Origin: Rhizobium leguminosarum
GTDB lineage: Bacteria; Pseudomonadota; Alphaproteobacteria; Rhizobiales; Rhizobiaceae
Length of the DNA stretch: 47,533 nt
Reading direction: 5' to 3'
NCBI RefSeq assembly: GCF_001652265.1
Contig: NZ_LWBS01000425.1
Coordinates: 1 to 47,533, forward strand
This document shows positions 33,487-43,972 of this stretch, one piece after another. Position numbers and translations under genes: made by a program. How positions within the stretch are numbered: position 1 is the first letter of the stretch; each line of letters begins with the position of its first letter. Under the pieces are notes generated by a model. That model made no database searches and had not been told where the DNA came from. It saw only the letters and a program-made list of their open reading frames with translations.

Positions 33487-34473
33487 TCAAACTGCTTCCC
33501 AGCCGTCCTTCTCGCTGGCCCGGTAGATCGCGTCGATCACCTTCTGGTTCAGCTTCGAATTTTCGAGCGTGACGATCTCTTCCTTGCCGTTCTTCACCGC
33601 CCGGGCGAAGGCCTCGACCTGCCGCTTGTACTGGCGGCTGTCCTGGAAGCGGAAGATGCGCGATTCAGTGTGGCTGCGGTTGGCAAGCTCGATCTCTTCC
33701 GGGCCCCAGCGATTGGCGTTGAACGGCGACTTGACCTCGATGTAACCTTCGGTGCCGTGAAAAACCATGACCTGGCGGTTGGCCATCTGCGTCGAGATAT
33801 AGAAGCTCAGCTCGAAATCGCCGAAATCGGCCTTGACGCTGGAATAGATATCCGTGCCGAAATCCGCGTCGCGCTCGGTGATCGCCTGGATCCAGAGCGG
33901 CTCCTTGCCGGTGGAAAAACGCGTGCCCATGACGGGATAGACGCCGATATCGGGAAGGCCGCCGCCGCCGAGCTCGGGGACGTTGCGCATGTTGGCGGGG
34001 TCGCGGTTAAAATAGGTGAAGGCGCCCTGCACATGCCGGAGCGAACCGATGGCGCCCTCGTCGATCAGCGAGCGCACCTTCTGCCAGACCGGCGAATAGG
34101 TGATCATATAGGCTTCGGTGACCACCACCCGGTTGCGGTCGCGGGCGGCGATCAGATCGTCGATATCACCGGCCTTGAGCGCTAAGGGCTTTTCGCAGAG
34201 CACGTGCTTGCCGGCATCTGCCGCCTTGATCGACCATTCGATATGCTGCGAGGTCGGCAGCGGGATGTAGACGGCGTCGATGAGGTCGGAGGCCAGCATC
34301 TCCTCGTAGGAGCCGAAGGCATGCGGCACCGAAAACCGGTCGGCCATCTCCCTCGCACGCTTGAGATCGCGGCTGGCAATCGCCGTGACGACGCAATTCT
34401 CCGCATCCTGGATCGCCGGAACGACATTGTCGCGGCCGATCTTCGCCGTTGAAATGATACCGAAACGCAGCAT
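33487..34473 (-). CDS. Gfo/Idh/MocA family oxidoreductase
   Basis: 328 aa NAD(P)-dependent sugar-type dehydrogenase. Rossmann domain from residue 1 ([20 protein letters not shown]), ASRDLKRA, the conserved EKPLAL, and the C-terminal alpha/beta domain with [16 protein letters not shown] 34473 with GGGAG upstream is chosen; the open frame runs to 34788 but lacks family features. Convergent with gtrA-like gene and divergent from an aldo/keto reductase. Substrate unknown. Confidence 0.9.
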   Translation of the reverse strand: MLRFGIISTAKIGRDNVVPAIQDAENCVVTAIASRDLKRAREMADRFSVPHAFGSYEEMLASDLIDAVYIPLPTSQHIEWSIKAADAGKHVLCEKPLALKAGDIDDLIAARDRNRVVVTEAYMITYSPVWQKVRSLIDEGAIGSLRHVQGAFTYFNRDPANMRNVPELGGGGLPDIGVYPVMGTRFSTGKEPLWIQAITERDADFGTDIYSSVKADFGDFELSFYISTQMANRQVMVFHGTEGYIEVKSPFNANRWGPEEIELANRSHTESRIFRFQDSRQYKRQVEAFARAVKNGKEEIVTLENSKLNQKVIDAIYRASEKDGWEAV

Positions 34474-34651
34474 GATCCAAGTCTCCCAAACTGATTTCCG
34501 CGAACCATATTCAGGCCCTAGCTGCGGCGCAATGGCGCGGCCTGAAATCACGGAAGTTTGCCTTCCCGGATGCGCGGATCGCACTAAGTTGGTCAGGGCG
34601 GCGTTCTGCCGTATCCGCGAATTCAATTCCTTCACACTTCTGGAGAGCGTC

Positions 34652-35587
34652 ATGGAAATGCGCCGGCTTGGAAAAACAGGTCTATCGGTCGCGCCGATCG
34701 TCATCGGCGGCAATGTCTTCGGCTGGACGGCCGACGAAAAAACATCCTTCGCCATTCTCGATGCCTTCTTCGACGCGGGCCTGAACACGATCGATACGGC
34801 CGATGTCTATTCCGCCTGGGTTCCGGGCAACAAGGGCGGCGATTCCGAAGAGATCATCGGGCGGTGGCTAAGCCAGGCAAAGATCTCCCGCGACAAGGCC
34901 GTCATCGTCACCAAAGTCGGGTCCGACATGGGACAGGGAAAGACGCTGAAGGAGACCTATATCCTGAAGGCGGTCGAGGATTCGCTGCGCCGGCTGCAGA
35001 CCGATTATATCGACCTTTATCTCTCGCACTGGCCGGATGCCGATACGCCGCATGAGGAAACGCTCGGCGCCTTTGCCAAGCTGAAGCAGCAGGGCAAGAT
35101 CCGCGCCATCGGCTGCTCGAACTATGATGCGACACTGCTTCAGGCATCCTTCGACGCTGCCGAGAGGGCCGGCCTGCCGCGTTACGATGTGTTGCAGCCG
35201 GAATATAATCTCTATGAACGTTCGGGCTTCGAGGGGCCGCTTGCCGATCTCTGCGTCGAAGAAGACATCGGCGTCATCACCTATTTCAGCCTTGCCGCCG
35301 GCTTCCTCACCGGCAAATACCGCAGCAAGGCCGATACGGAAGGCCGCGCACGCGAGGGCCGGGTTTCGAAATATCTCGACGACAAGGGCCTGCGCATCTT
35401 GGCCGCGCTCGACAAGGTTTCGGCCGAGACCGGTGCAGCGCCCGCGGAAATTTCGCTCGCCTGGCTACTGCGCAAGAAGGGCGTGACGGCGCCGATCGCC
35501 AGTGCAACCAGCCTTTCGCAGCTTGAAAGCCTGGCGAAATCGGCGACACTTGCGCTTTCCGATGACGCGATGGCGCTGCTCGACTAA
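34652..35587 (+). CDS. aldo/keto reductase
   Basis: 311 aa TIM-barrel NADPH-dependent reductase. Catalytic tetrad visible: Asp and Tyr in DTADVYSAW, Lys in VIVTKVGSD, His in [13 protein letters not shown]-binding end [19 protein letters not shown] 34652 follows GGAGAG. Divergent from the Gfo/Idh/MocA gene; both could act on the same sugar or polyol. Ten bases after its stop begins the double-hairpin repeat. Confidence 0.9.
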   Translation: MEMRRLGKTGLSVAPIVIGGNVFGWTADEKTSFAILDAFFDAGLNTIDTADVYSAWVPGNKGGDSEEIIGRWLSQAKISRDKAVIVTKVGSDMGQGKTLKETYILKAVEDSLRRLQTDYIDLYLSHWPDADTPHEETLGAFAKLKQQGKIRAIGCSNYDATLLQASFDAAERAGLPRYDVLQPEYNLYERSGFEGPLADLCVEEDIGVITYFSLAAGFLTGKYRSKADTEGRAREGRVSKYLDDKGLRILAALDKVSAETGAAPAEISLAWLLRKKGVTAPIASATSLSQLESLAKSATLALSDDAMALLD

Positions 35588-35596
35588 GCCGGCGCC

Positions 35597-35698
35597 ACTG
35601 CATAATTCGTTAAATCGGAATCGATTTAAGGGTAAATTATGCAGCAACTCAGGTGTTACAGCGTCCTTTGCGCGTCTGAAAGACGTGCGGCGCTGTAA
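35597..35698. repeat. double-hairpin intergenic repeat, copy A
   Basis: First hairpin: TGCATAATT and AATTATGCA with inner TTAAATCG/CGATTTAA. Second: TACAGCG and CGCTGTA with inner CGTCT/AGACG. A second copy in the same orientation is at 36153-36257. It ends 13 bases before the GNAT start and so sits in that gene's 5' region. Confidence 0.9.
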
Positions 35699-35711
35699 AG
35701 AGAAGAGCCCA

Positions 35712-36161
35712 ATGACCGTTAGGATACGCGATGCCCGCCCCGAAGACGAAGCCCGCTGGCGCGAACTTTGGGCCGCCTACCTCGCCTTTTACGAAGTCAC
35801 GGTCGATGCCGATATCACCGATTCCACATGGCGGCGGGTCTTCGATCCGGCGTCGGCAATCGCGATGCGCGTCGCCGAGGTCGACGGCCGGATCATGGGC
35901 TTTGCGCTCTATCTCACGCATGAGGGCACGTGGATCCGCGGCAGGGACTGCTATCTCGAAGACTTGTTCGTCGATGCCGATGCGCGCGGCAAGGGCGTCG
36001 GGCGGGCACTGATGGACGATCTGGTTTCGACCTGCAAAGCCAAGGGCTGGTCGCGGCTCTATTGGCATACGAGCGAGCAGAACAGAACCGCGCGGGCGCT
36101 CTATGACAGCTATGTCGAGAGCGACGGCCACATCCGCTATCGCATTAGGTTCACTGCATAA
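35712..36161 (+). CDS. GNAT family N-acetyltransferase
   Basis: 149 aa. N-terminal VRIRDARPEDEARWRELWAAYLAFYE, then YLEDLFVDADARGKGVGRALMDDL with the acetyl-CoA loop RGKGVG, and a final WHTSEQNRTARALYDSY. AAGAGAAGAG precedes ATG 35712. The stop codon TAA lies inside copy B of the repeat (its TGCATAA), so the last residues and stop derive from or coincide with the repeat. The gene is bracketed by direct repeats. Confidence 0.88.
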   Translation: MTVRIRDARPEDEARWRELWAAYLAFYEVTVDADITDSTWRRVFDPASAIAMRVAEVDGRIMGFALYLTHEGTWIRGRDCYLEDLFVDADARGKGVGRALMDDLVSTCKAKGWSRLYWHTSEQNRTARALYDSYVESDGHIRYRIRFTA

Positions 36162-36257
36162 TTTCTTAAATCGGAAATCGATTTAAGAATTAAATTATGC
36201 AGCATTTAAAGTGTTACAGCGTCCTTTGCGCGTCTGAGAAGACGCGCGGCGCTGTAA
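36153..36257. repeat. double-hairpin intergenic repeat, copy B
   Basis: Same two hairpins as copy A, in the same orientation, about 555 bp downstream. It provides the stop codon of the GNAT gene on one side and the last 14 codons, including the stop, of the minus-strand M15-like gene on the other. Confidence 0.9.
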
Positions 36258-36864
36258 GCAATGGAAAACCAGCATACCACTCGGAATGATCGCCTGCCCA
36301 ATTGGCCATGCCGGGTTTGGTGAGGATGCCGCGCGGACTGACATAACTCTGGATCACCCGTTTCGGCCGTTCGTGCCATTGGATATTGAAGGCCCAGAGC
36401 TTGGGGAAAAAGCAGAGCGAAGCATAAGGCAGGTGGTCGTGAATCCACCAGGCGAGCCGCTGCCAGTCGCTTTCATCGTGGTAATGGTCGACCATCCACG
36501 GCACGGCAATGCAGACGGCAGCACCCATGCAGCCGTCAAAGTCCCTCATATCCCAGATGTGATGCGCTGATGTGGACGCATTGGTCGAACAGTTCAGCTT
36601 GTTCTCGTTGCCGAACCTGTTGACCGCGGGCGAGCGATAGCCGGATCGGATATGCAGGCGCCCGAAGGTTGCCTCCAGCGGCTCCAGCAATTCCTCGCAG
36701 AGCCTCTTGCCCGCCTCGATCGCCAGATCGGGATCCTCGGGGATATTGGGGATGCGATAGAAATCGGCGATTTCGGAATGCAGGAAATCGCGGAGGAAGA
36801 AGTTTTTCGACAGCCGCACGCGGCCAAGATCCTCCAGACCCTTCATCGAATTCGGTTTTCGCAT
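36214..36864 (-). CDS. peptidase M15-like protein
   Basis: About 216 aa. The middle matches the M15/D-Ala-D-Ala carboxypeptidase-like fold: LHIRSGYRSPAVNRFGN, then SAHHIWDMRDFDGCMGAA where zinc-binding His and Asp normally lie, then WWIHDHLPYASLCFFP. The motif is divergent from canonical SxHxxGxAxD, so peptidase activity is uncertain. ATG 36864 has GGAGGAG nine bases upstream. No signal peptide. The last 13 residues (TAPRVFSDAQRTL) are encoded by the repeat copy B. Confidence 0.7.
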   Translation of the reverse strand: MRKPNSMKGLEDLGRVRLSKNFFLRDFLHSEIADFYRIPNIPEDPDLAIEAGKRLCEELLEPLEATFGRLHIRSGYRSPAVNRFGNENKLNCSTNASTSAHHIWDMRDFDGCMGAAVCIAVPWMVDHYHDESDWQRLAWWIHDHLPYASLCFFPKLWAFNIQWHERPKRVIQSYVSPRGILTKPGMANWAGDHSEWYAGFPLLTAPRVFSDAQRTL

Positions 36865-37013
36865 GACGTCATTCTCCTCCGCATCCACGGCAGGAATCAT
36901 CGCCCGGCACCGATTTCCAGTCCACCCGAAATCGATCGGGAACAATTAACGCGATCTTCTCTTCTTAATGTGTCGCCGCATTCGCGGTTTTCCCCAAAAC
37001 AAGGATCGAGAAA

Positions 37014-37511
37014 ATGGCCAAGGAAAAGACGTTGGAAGATCTCTTCTACGACACGCTCAAGGACATCTACTTCGCCGAGCGGCAGATATTGCGCGCCCTG
37101 CCGAAGATGACGCGCGCCGCCCAATCCCCCGAACTGAAGAAGGGCTTCGAAAAACACCGCGAGGAAACCGAAGGCCAGGTCGAACGCCTGCAGCAGGTTT
37201 TCGAGCTGATCGGCAAACGCGCCCAGGGCAAGACTTGCGAGGCGATCCAGGGCATTATCGCCGAGGGCGAGGAAATCATGGAGGAATTCAAGGGCACGGC
37301 GGCTCTCGATGCCGGCCTGATTTCCGCTGCCCAAGCCGTCGAGCATTATGAAATCGCCCGTTACGGCACGCTGAAGACCTGGGCCGCGACGCTCGGCCTC
37401 AAGGAGGTGGTCGGCCTGCTCGACCAGACGCTGCAGCAGGAAACGGCCACCGACAAGACCCTCTCCCAGCTCGCCACCACGGCGGCAAACCAGAAGGCAA
37501 AGGCTGCCTGA
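37014..37511 (+). CDS. DUF892 ferritin-like protein (YciE/YciF type)
   Basis: 165 aa, almost wholly helical, of the YciF/DUF892 family, a ferritin-like four-helix bundle linked to stress response. Carboxylate/His ligand positions are recognisable in LKDIYFAERQILRALPKM, KHREETEGQVERLQQVF, AVEHYEIARYGTLKTWA and LDQTLQQETATDKTLSQLA. Alone on the plus strand; convergent with a LysR gene. Confidence 0.92.
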   Translation: MAKEKTLEDLFYDTLKDIYFAERQILRALPKMTRAAQSPELKKGFEKHREETEGQVERLQQVFELIGKRAQGKTCEAIQGIIAEGEEIMEEFKGTAALDAGLISAAQAVEHYEIARYGTLKTWAATLGLKEVVGLLDQTLQQETATDKTLSQLATTAANQKAKAA

Positions 37512-37534
37512 TGCACACGGCGCCCTAATGAGAA

Positions 37535-37569
37535 CGGGCGGCCCGGTCCCATTCCTTACCGGCCGCCCG
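37535..37569. terminator. terminator-like hairpin between convergent genes
   Basis: CGGGCGGCC and GGCCGCCCG with a GGT/ACC extension offset by one base. The right arm overlaps the last codons of the LysR gene. No T-run; probably serves the DUF892 gene. Confidence 0.5.
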
Positions 37570-38464
37570 CATCCTGCGCGCTGTATCTGAAGAAATCGAT
37601 GAAGGCGCGCAGCGCCGGGCGCATCTGTCGCCGGGTGGGATAATAGAGAAAGGGACCGGCATAGGGCGCGCACCAATCCTCCAGCACCCGCACAAGCTTG
37701 CCGCTCGCCAGTTCGGCATTGACCCGCATGTCGAAGAGATAGGCAAGGCCGGCGCCGTTCAGCGCCGCAAGCAAGGCCAGTCGATCCTCGCTGACGATCA
37801 ACGGCCCGTCGACCGAAACGACAAGTTCCTGCCCGTCCTTTTCGAATTCCCAGCGATAGATCGAGCCGTTGGTAAAGCGCCGCTTGATGCAGCGATGACG
37901 GACGAGATCGCGCGGATGCTCCGGCTTCGGATGGTGCTCGAAATATTCGGGCGAAGCGGCGATCACCGTCGTCAGATCGGGCGAGACCCTGACCGCGATC
38001 ATATCAGCCTCCAGGCTCTCCTCCAGCCGGATACCGGCATCGAAACCCTCCTTGACGATGTCGGTGAAGCCATCCTCATTGGCGATCTCCAGGGTGATAT
38101 CGGGATAGTGGTTGAGAAAGTCGCCGAGGCGCGGGGCGAGCAGGAGATCGGAGGCGAAGCGCGGCGCTGTTATGCGCAGGTTTCCGGCCGGCTTGCCGCG
38201 CGTATCGCGGACGGCCTCCAGAGCAATATCGATCTCCTCGAGCGCGGGACGAAGTCTTTCAAGCAGCAGCCGACCCTCCTCCGTCGGCGCGACGCTGCGG
38301 GTGGTGCGCGCCAGAAGCCGCACCCCCAGACTTTCCTCGAGGCTCGATATCGCATGGCTGATGGCCGAGGGCGCGACGAGCAGTTCCTTCGCCGCCGCCC
38401 GGAAGCTGCGATGCTCCGAGACGGCGGCGAGAACGGCGAGTTGCGAAAGCTGGGTTCTGTTCAT
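37556..38464 (-). CDS. LysR family regulator (paralogue group A)
   Basis: 302 aa LTTR with HTH LSQLAVLAAVSEHRSFRAAAKELLVAPSAISHAISSLEESLG, ARTTRSVAPTEEG, FDAGIRLEESLEADMIAVRV and the C-terminal FLYYPTRRQMRPALRAFIDF shared with the LysR genes at 14866 and 16925. Divergent from an aldo/keto reductase gene at 38699, its likely target, though two repeat hairpins now separate them. Confidence 0.92.
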   Translation of the reverse strand: MNRTQLSQLAVLAAVSEHRSFRAAAKELLVAPSAISHAISSLEESLGVRLLARTTRSVAPTEEGRLLLERLRPALEEIDIALEAVRDTRGKPAGNLRITAPRFASDLLLAPRLGDFLNHYPDITLEIANEDGFTDIVKEGFDAGIRLEESLEADMIAVRVSPDLTTVIAASPEYFEHHPKPEHPRDLVRHRCIKRRFTNGSIYRWEFEKDGQELVVSVDGPLIVSEDRLALLAALNGAGLAYLFDMRVNAELASGKLVRVLEDWCAPYAGPFLYYPTRRQMRPALRAFIDFFRYSAQDAGGR

Positions 38465-38554
38465 TGATCGAAATAATAGAACAACCTGTTAGAAACTGCA
38501 TGTATTTTCTGATTGATAGCGCAGCGATATGGTCTGCTCGTACCGCAACCAGTC

Positions 38555-38604
38555 AGAACAGGATGATTTCAGGCCGGGCGGCCTAAAATCTGAATCCTGT
38601 TCTA
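38555..38604. repeat. palindromic intergenic repeat (AGAACAGGAT family)
   Basis: Outer arms AGAACAGGAT and ATCCTGTTCT, inner stem AGGCC/GGCCT. Lies next to another hairpin element (38617-38666) in the LysR/AKR divergent region. Confidence 0.75.
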
Positions 38605-38616
38605 AATTAAATAGTT

Positions 38617-38666
38617 AGAGCATGATGTCGTCCGAAAACCGCTCACACTTTTCGGCATCATGCTCT
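38617..38666. repeat. palindromic intergenic repeat (GAGCATGAT family), copy 2
   Basis: Outer arms AGAGCATGATG and CATCATGCTCT, inner stem CCGAAAA/TTTTCGG, loop GTGTGAGCGG on the minus strand. Inverted relative to 23104-23153. Confidence 0.85.
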
Positions 38667-38698
38667 GGCGGCTCAAAATCAGCTCAAAGGAGCACATC

Positions 38699-39694
<996 letters not shown>

Positions 39695-39702
39695 ATCTGG
39701 AA

Positions 39703-39731
39703 AAGCCCGGTCGGCGCAACCGGCCGGGCTT
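39703..39731 (+). terminator. intrinsic-type terminator after aldo/keto reductase
   Basis: AAGCCCG and CGGGCTT arms with additional inner CGG/CCG pairing, nine bases after the stop. T-run weak. Confidence 0.55.
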
Positions 39732-39785
39732 GCCTTCAGGGCTGGCGAAACTATCTAAGGCCATCTCGGAGAACGGGATGAAAAT

Positions 39786-40145
39786 ATGTCGGACAGGCAG
39801 GCAGTCGAACAGACGGTTCATCTCTATGTCGAAGGCATGGCCTTCGCCAATGAGGCAGCCTTGAAAAAGGCCTTTCATCCGAAAAGCTCGATCATCGGCC
39901 ATTACGAAAATGCGGTCGAATGGCTGACGCGGGACGAATTCATCGCCGCGATCCTGCAGGAGGAGCCGGCGCCGCCCGGCACGCAGCCCTACATGGACAT
40001 TCAGAGCGTCGATGTCGAGGGCGATGCGGCGAGCGTCAAGGTCACCGACGATTTCGCCGGCATGCGCTTTACCGATTATCTCTCGCTGCTGAAGATCGAC
40101 GGCCGCTGGACGATCGTCAGCAAACTCTACCATCTGCATCTGTGA
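39786..40145 (+). CDS. NTF2/SnoaL-like (lumazine-binding-like) protein
   Basis: 119 aa single-domain NTF2-like protein: VEQTVHLYVEGMAFANEAALKKAFHPKSSIIGHYE, a middle SVDVEGDAASVKVTDDF, and FTDYLSLLKIDGRWTIVSKLYHLH. Such proteins bind small molecules or act as simple isomerases or lyases; none is indicated here. Convergent with pheT. Confidence 0.85.
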   Translation: MSDRQAVEQTVHLYVEGMAFANEAALKKAFHPKSSIIGHYENAVEWLTRDEFIAAILQEEPAPPGTQPYMDIQSVDVEGDAASVKVTDDFAGMRFTDYLSLLKIDGRWTIVSKLYHLHL

Positions 40146-40148
40146 AAA

Positions 40149-40173
40149 GACCGGCCGCTATTCGCGACCGGTC
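40149..40173. terminator. bidirectional terminator-like hairpin
   Basis: GACCGGCCGC and GCGACCGGTC form a 10-bp stem with one mismatch and a five-base loop, between the convergent NTF2-like and pheT genes. Confidence 0.55.
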
Positions 40174-40199
40174 CATTATCTGGCGACGTTGGGTGAAGC

Positions 40200-42623
40200 T
40201 CAGCTTCTGAGGACACCGCCGGTGAATTTCGCAACACTGGCGACGATCTTCTGCGTCAGCGCTTCGAAATCCTCATCCGTCAGCGTGCGCTCGACCGGCT
40301 GGATCTGAACCTCGATCGCCACCGACTTCTTGCCGTCGCCAACCGATGCGCCCTCGAAAATGTCGAAGACGTTGACGCCGGTCACCAGCTTGCGGTCGGC
40401 GCCTGTGGCGGCCTTGACGATGGCGCCGGCTTCCACCGTCTTGTCGACGACGAAGGCGAAGTCGCGCCGGACCACCTGGAAGGGTGACATTTCGAGCGCC
40501 GGCTTGGTGCGCGTCGCCTTGCGCTTGGCGTCCGGCATGGCGTCGACATAGACCTCGAAGCCGCAGAGCGCGCCGGAGACATCGAGCGCTTCCAGCGTCA
40601 GCGGATGGAATTCGCCGAAATAGCCGAGCACGACTTTCGGCCCCATCTTGATCGTGCCGGAGCGGCCGGGATGATACCATGCCGGCCCACCCTGCTCGAT
40701 CTGGATATTGCCCATCGGGAGGCCGCAGGCTTCGATGACGGCGAGTGCATCGGCCTTGGCGTCAAAAACGTCGACCGGCTTGCCGCCGCCCTTGGCGGTG
40801 TTCGACCAGGCGCGACCGGCGCCGGCAAGCGAGGCCGTGCCGCGGCGAATGCCGCCGGCCACGCGGCGCTGACCCTCAGGCCTGTCATTCTCATAGGTGC
40901 CGGAGACCTCGAAGAGGGCGACATCGCCGTAACCCTTGTCGGCATTGCGCTGGGCTGCGGTCAGCAGGCCCGGCAGAAGCGAGGGACGCATATCCGACAT
41001 TTCGGCGGCGATCGGGTTGGCAAGCTTGAGGGCCGGCGAACCACCACCGAAGAGCTTCGCCTGGTCTTCCGGAATGAACGACCAGGTGACGGCTTCGAGC
41101 ATACCGCGCGCGGCGAGCGCCCGCTTGGCAAGGCGGGTGCGGATCTGCAGCGTCGTCAGGATCCTGCCGTTGACGGCCGCATGGCTTTCGAGCGGCGCCG
41201 GCTTGATATTGTCGACGCCGTGGATGCGCATGACCTCTTCGACGAGATCGGCCTTGCCGTCGACATCGGGGCGCCAGGAGGGAACGGCGACGGAGACACG
41301 CTCGCCGGAACCGGAGACGGTGAAGCCGAGGCGCTTCAGAATCGTGTTGCTTTCCTCATTCGAGACGTCGAGGCCGGTCAGGCGCTTGACCTCCGAATAG
41401 GGGAAATCGACGATCCTCGGTTCGTAACCCTGGTAGCCGACGATCTCGGCCTTGGCGGCCTTGCCGCCGCAAAGTTCCAGCACCAGTTCCGTCGTGCGTT
41501 CGAGGCCGGGGACCATATAGTCCGGATCGGCGCCGCGCTCGAAGCGGTAGCGGGCATCGGTGATGATGCCGAGGCTGCGGCCTGATTTGGCGATGTTCAT
41601 CGGGTCCCAGAGGGCGGATTCAATCAGCACGTCGACGGTGTTCTCGTCGCAGCCGGAATGTTCGCCGCCCATGATGCCGCCGATCGATTCGATGCCGTTT
41701 TCATCGGAGATGACGACGTTGTTCGGCGACAGCTTGTATTCGCGCTGGTCGAGCGCCAGCACCGTCTCGCCTTCGGCAGCGCGGCGGACGGTCAGGTTGC
41801 CGTTGATCTTGGCGGCATCGAAGACATGGATCGGCCGCCCCTGATCGAAGGTCATGTAATTGGTGACATCGACCAGAGCGTTGATGGGGCGCAGGCCGAT
41901 GGCGATCAGCCGCTGCTGCATCCAGCGCGGGCTCGGGCCGTTCCGGACGCCGCGCACGAGGCGCAGCGCGAAGCCGGGGCAGAGCTTCGGATCATCGAGA
42001 TCGAGCGTCAGCGTCACCGGCGTCCCGCCTTCGACGGCGAAGGACGGCGCGGGCCGCGTCTTCAGCGTGCCGAGGCCGGAAGCAGCGAGATCGCGGGCGA
42101 TGCCGTGGATCGAGGTGCAGTCCGGCCGGTTGGGCGTCAGGTTGATCTCGATGACCGGATCATCGAGATGCGCATAGGCGGCATAACTCTGGCCGACCGG
42201 CGCGTCGTCCGGCAGGTCGATAATGCCGTCGTGACTGTCGGAGATCTGCAGCTCCTTTTCGGAGCACATCATGCCATGGCTTTCGACGCCGCGGATATTG
42301 CCGACGGCGAGCGTCACATCGATACCGGGAACATAGGTTCCGGGCGCTGCGAAGGCGCCAACAAGACCGGCGCGCGCATTCGGGGCGCCGCAGACGACCT
42401 GGACCGGCGCGCCGGATCCGGTATCGACCATCAGCACCTTCAGGCGATCGGCCTGGGGATGTTTTTCGGCCGAGATGACCCTGGCGATAACGAAGGGCTT
42501 GAAGGCCGCCTTGTCGTCGACATCCTCGACCTCCAGCCCGATCTCGGTGAGGCGCGTGCAGATTTCATCGAGGCCGGCATCCGTTTCCAGATGCTCTTTC
42601 AGCCAGGAGAGCGTGAATTTCAT
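40200..42623 (-). CDS. pheT: phenylalanyl-tRNA synthetase beta subunit
   Basis: 807 aa bacterial PheT. N-terminal EMAP/tRNA-binding domain (residues about 40-150: [20 protein letters not shown] ... [26 protein letters not shown]), B3/B4 editing domain, B5 domain, the catalytic-like core, and the C-terminal ferredoxin-fold anticodon-binding domain ([25 protein letters not shown]). Starts 16 bases after pheS; the two subunits form the alpha2beta2 enzyme that charges tRNA(Phe). Confidence 0.98.
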   Translation of the reverse strand: MKFTLSWLKEHLETDAGLDEICTRLTEIGLEVEDVDDKAAFKPFVIARVISAEKHPQADRLKVLMVDTGSGAPVQVVCGAPNARAGLVGAFAAPGTYVPGIDVTLAVGNIRGVESHGMMCSEKELQISDSHDGIIDLPDDAPVGQSYAAYAHLDDPVIEINLTPNRPDCTSIHGIARDLAASGLGTLKTRPAPSFAVEGGTPVTLTLDLDDPKLCPGFALRLVRGVRNGPSPRWMQQRLIAIGLRPINALVDVTNYMTFDQGRPIHVFDAAKINGNLTVRRAAEGETVLALDQREYKLSPNNVVISDENGIESIGGIMGGEHSGCDENTVDVLIESALWDPMNIAKSGRSLGIITDARYRFERGADPDYMVPGLERTTELVLELCGGKAAKAEIVGYQGYEPRIVDFPYSEVKRLTGLDVSNEESNTILKRLGFTVSGSGERVSVAVPSWRPDVDGKADLVEEVMRIHGVDNIKPAPLESHAAVNGRILTTLQIRTRLAKRALAARGMLEAVTWSFIPEDQAKLFGGGSPALKLANPIAAEMSDMRPSLLPGLLTAAQRNADKGYGDVALFEVSGTYENDRPEGQRRVAGGIRRGTASLAGAGRAWSNTAKGGGKPVDVFDAKADALAVIEACGLPMGNIQIEQGGPAWYHPGRSGTIKMGPKVVLGYFGEFHPLTLEALDVSGALCGFEVYVDAMPDAKRKATRTKPALEMSPFQVVRRDFAFVVDKTVEAGAIVKAATGADRKLVTGVNVFDIFEGASVGDGKKSVAIEVQIQPVERTLTDEDFEALTQKIVASVAKFTGGVLRS

Positions 42624-42639
42624 CGTCCCAATTCTCCGT

Positions 42640-43722
42640 TCAAGCGCTGAGGCCGCCGAACAGCGTCGGCATGTCGAGCGGGCGGAAGCCGTAATGCGTC
42701 ATCCAGCGGACGTCGGCGTTGAAGAAGTCGCGCAAGTCGGGCATGCCGTATTTCAGCATGGCGATGCGGTCGAGGCCCATGCCCCAGGCAAAACCCTGAT
42801 ATTCGTCCGGATCGAGCCCGCCGTAGCGCAGCACGTTCGGGTGGACCATGCCGCAGCCGAGGATTTCCATCCAGTCGGTGCCCTCGCCGAACTTGACGAT
42901 CGGGCCGGAGCGGTCGCACTGGATATCGACCTCGAAAGAGGGCTCGGTGAAGGGGAAGAAGGACGGGCGGAAACGCATCGTCACGCTATCGACCTCGAAG
43001 AAGGTCTTGCAGAATTCTTCCAGCACCCACCGGAGGTTGGCGACATTGGCCTTCTTGTCGACGACCAGGCCTTCGACCTGGTGGAACATCGGCGAATGCG
43101 TGGCGTCCGAGTCCTGGCGGTAGGTCTTGCCGGGAATGATGATACGGATCGGCGGCGTCTGCGCCTCCATGGTGCGCACCTGCACCGGCGACGTATGGGT
43201 GCGCAGGACCTTGCGCTCGCCATTCTCATCCGGGTTGAAGAAGAAGGTGTCGTGCATCTCGCGGGCCGGATGGCCTTCGGGGAAATTCAGCGCGGTGAAA
43301 TTGTAATAATCGGTCTCGATGTCGGGACCTTCGGCGATCGAGAAGCCCATGTCGGCGAAGATCGCGGTGATTTCGTCGACGATCTGGCTGATCGGATGGA
43401 TACGGCCGCGCTCGGCGGGCGAAGACCGCACCGGCAGGCTGACATCGACCGTTTCGGCCTTCAGCCGCGCATCGATCGCCGCTTGCCGGAGCGTCGTCTT
43501 GCGGGCGGTGAGCGCCTCGGTCACCGCGTTCTTCAGCACGTTGATCGCAGCACCCTTGCTCTGGCGCTCCTCCGGCGTCATGGCGCCGAGCGTCTTCAAT
43601 AGTTCGGAGACGGAGCCCTTCTTGCCGAGGGCGGAAACACGCACGGCTTCCAGGGCGGTTTCGTCATCGGCGGCGGCGATTTCTGCGAGCAGCGATGTGT
43701 TGAGCTGGTCGATATCTGACAT
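42640..43722 (-). CDS. pheS: phenylalanyl-tRNA synthetase alpha subunit
   Basis: 360 aa from ATG 43722, which has GGAAAGAAG upstream. N-terminal coiled coil ([32 protein letters not shown]), then the class II core with motif 1 region [22 protein letters not shown], motif 2 [19 protein letters not shown] and motif 3 [17 protein letters not shown]. In an operon with pheT. Confidence 0.98.
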   Translation of the reverse strand: MSDIDQLNTSLLAEIAAADDETALEAVRVSALGKKGSVSELLKTLGAMTPEERQSKGAAINVLKNAVTEALTARKTTLRQAAIDARLKAETVDVSLPVRSSPAERGRIHPISQIVDEITAIFADMGFSIAEGPDIETDYYNFTALNFPEGHPAREMHDTFFFNPDENGERKVLRTHTSPVQVRTMEAQTPPIRIIIPGKTYRQDSDATHSPMFHQVEGLVVDKKANVANLRWVLEEFCKTFFEVDSVTMRFRPSFFPFTEPSFEVDIQCDRSGPIVKFGEGTDWMEILGCGMVHPNVLRYGGLDPDEYQGFAWGMGLDRIAMLKYGMPDLRDFFNADVRWMTHYGFRPLDMPTLFGGLSA

Positions 43723-43803
43723 TGTCACTTCTTTCCGTCCAGTATCAGGCGGGCGATCGGGAGGCAGCCGGCGCCGGCCGGCGCCAGGAATATAAAGAAA
43801 GAA

Positions 43804-43834
43804 AAACCCGCGCTAGCCCAAACCAGCGCGGGTT
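43804..43834 (-). terminator. intrinsic terminator between rplT and pheS
   Basis: On the minus strand AAACCCGCGCT, ten bases, AGCGCGGGTTT, followed by TTCTTTCTTT. A strong stem with a U-rich tail, about 80 bases before pheS and 140 after rplT. It ends the ribosomal protein operon, or attenuates read-through into pheST. Confidence 0.75.
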
Positions 43835-43930
43835 TCCCAAAATCATAAATTCAAAAGCTTGGGAAGCGCTGGTAGCGCATGTCCCGTGCGGGCGCGCCCG
43901 CTCGAAAGGTACATGCGCCACTTAAAGCAG

Positions 43931-43972
43931 TTGAGCCAGCTTTTGCGCGTTCTTACGAACGCGCGCGGCTCA
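43931..43972 (-). terminator. hairpin overlapping the rplT stop codon
   Basis: TTGAGCC/GGCTCAA outer stem and CGCGTTC/GAACGCG inner stem; the outer arm contains the rplT stop. Lies upstream of the stronger terminator at 43804. Confidence 0.5.

Noticed and set aside
38480..38520. LysR box upstream of the LysR gene at 37556 (TAGAACA ... TGTTAGA)
   Set aside because: The half sites do not form a true inverted repeat (TGTTAGA instead of TGTTCTA), so the site is too weak to list.
40605..42650. long plus-strand frames of 326 and 330 aa
   Set aside because: Both are antisense of pheT.
43747..43847. pheST leader peptide (frame opening MILGNPRWF...)
   Set aside because: No ribosome-binding site and only scattered Trp/Phe codons; the frame just runs through the terminator stem.
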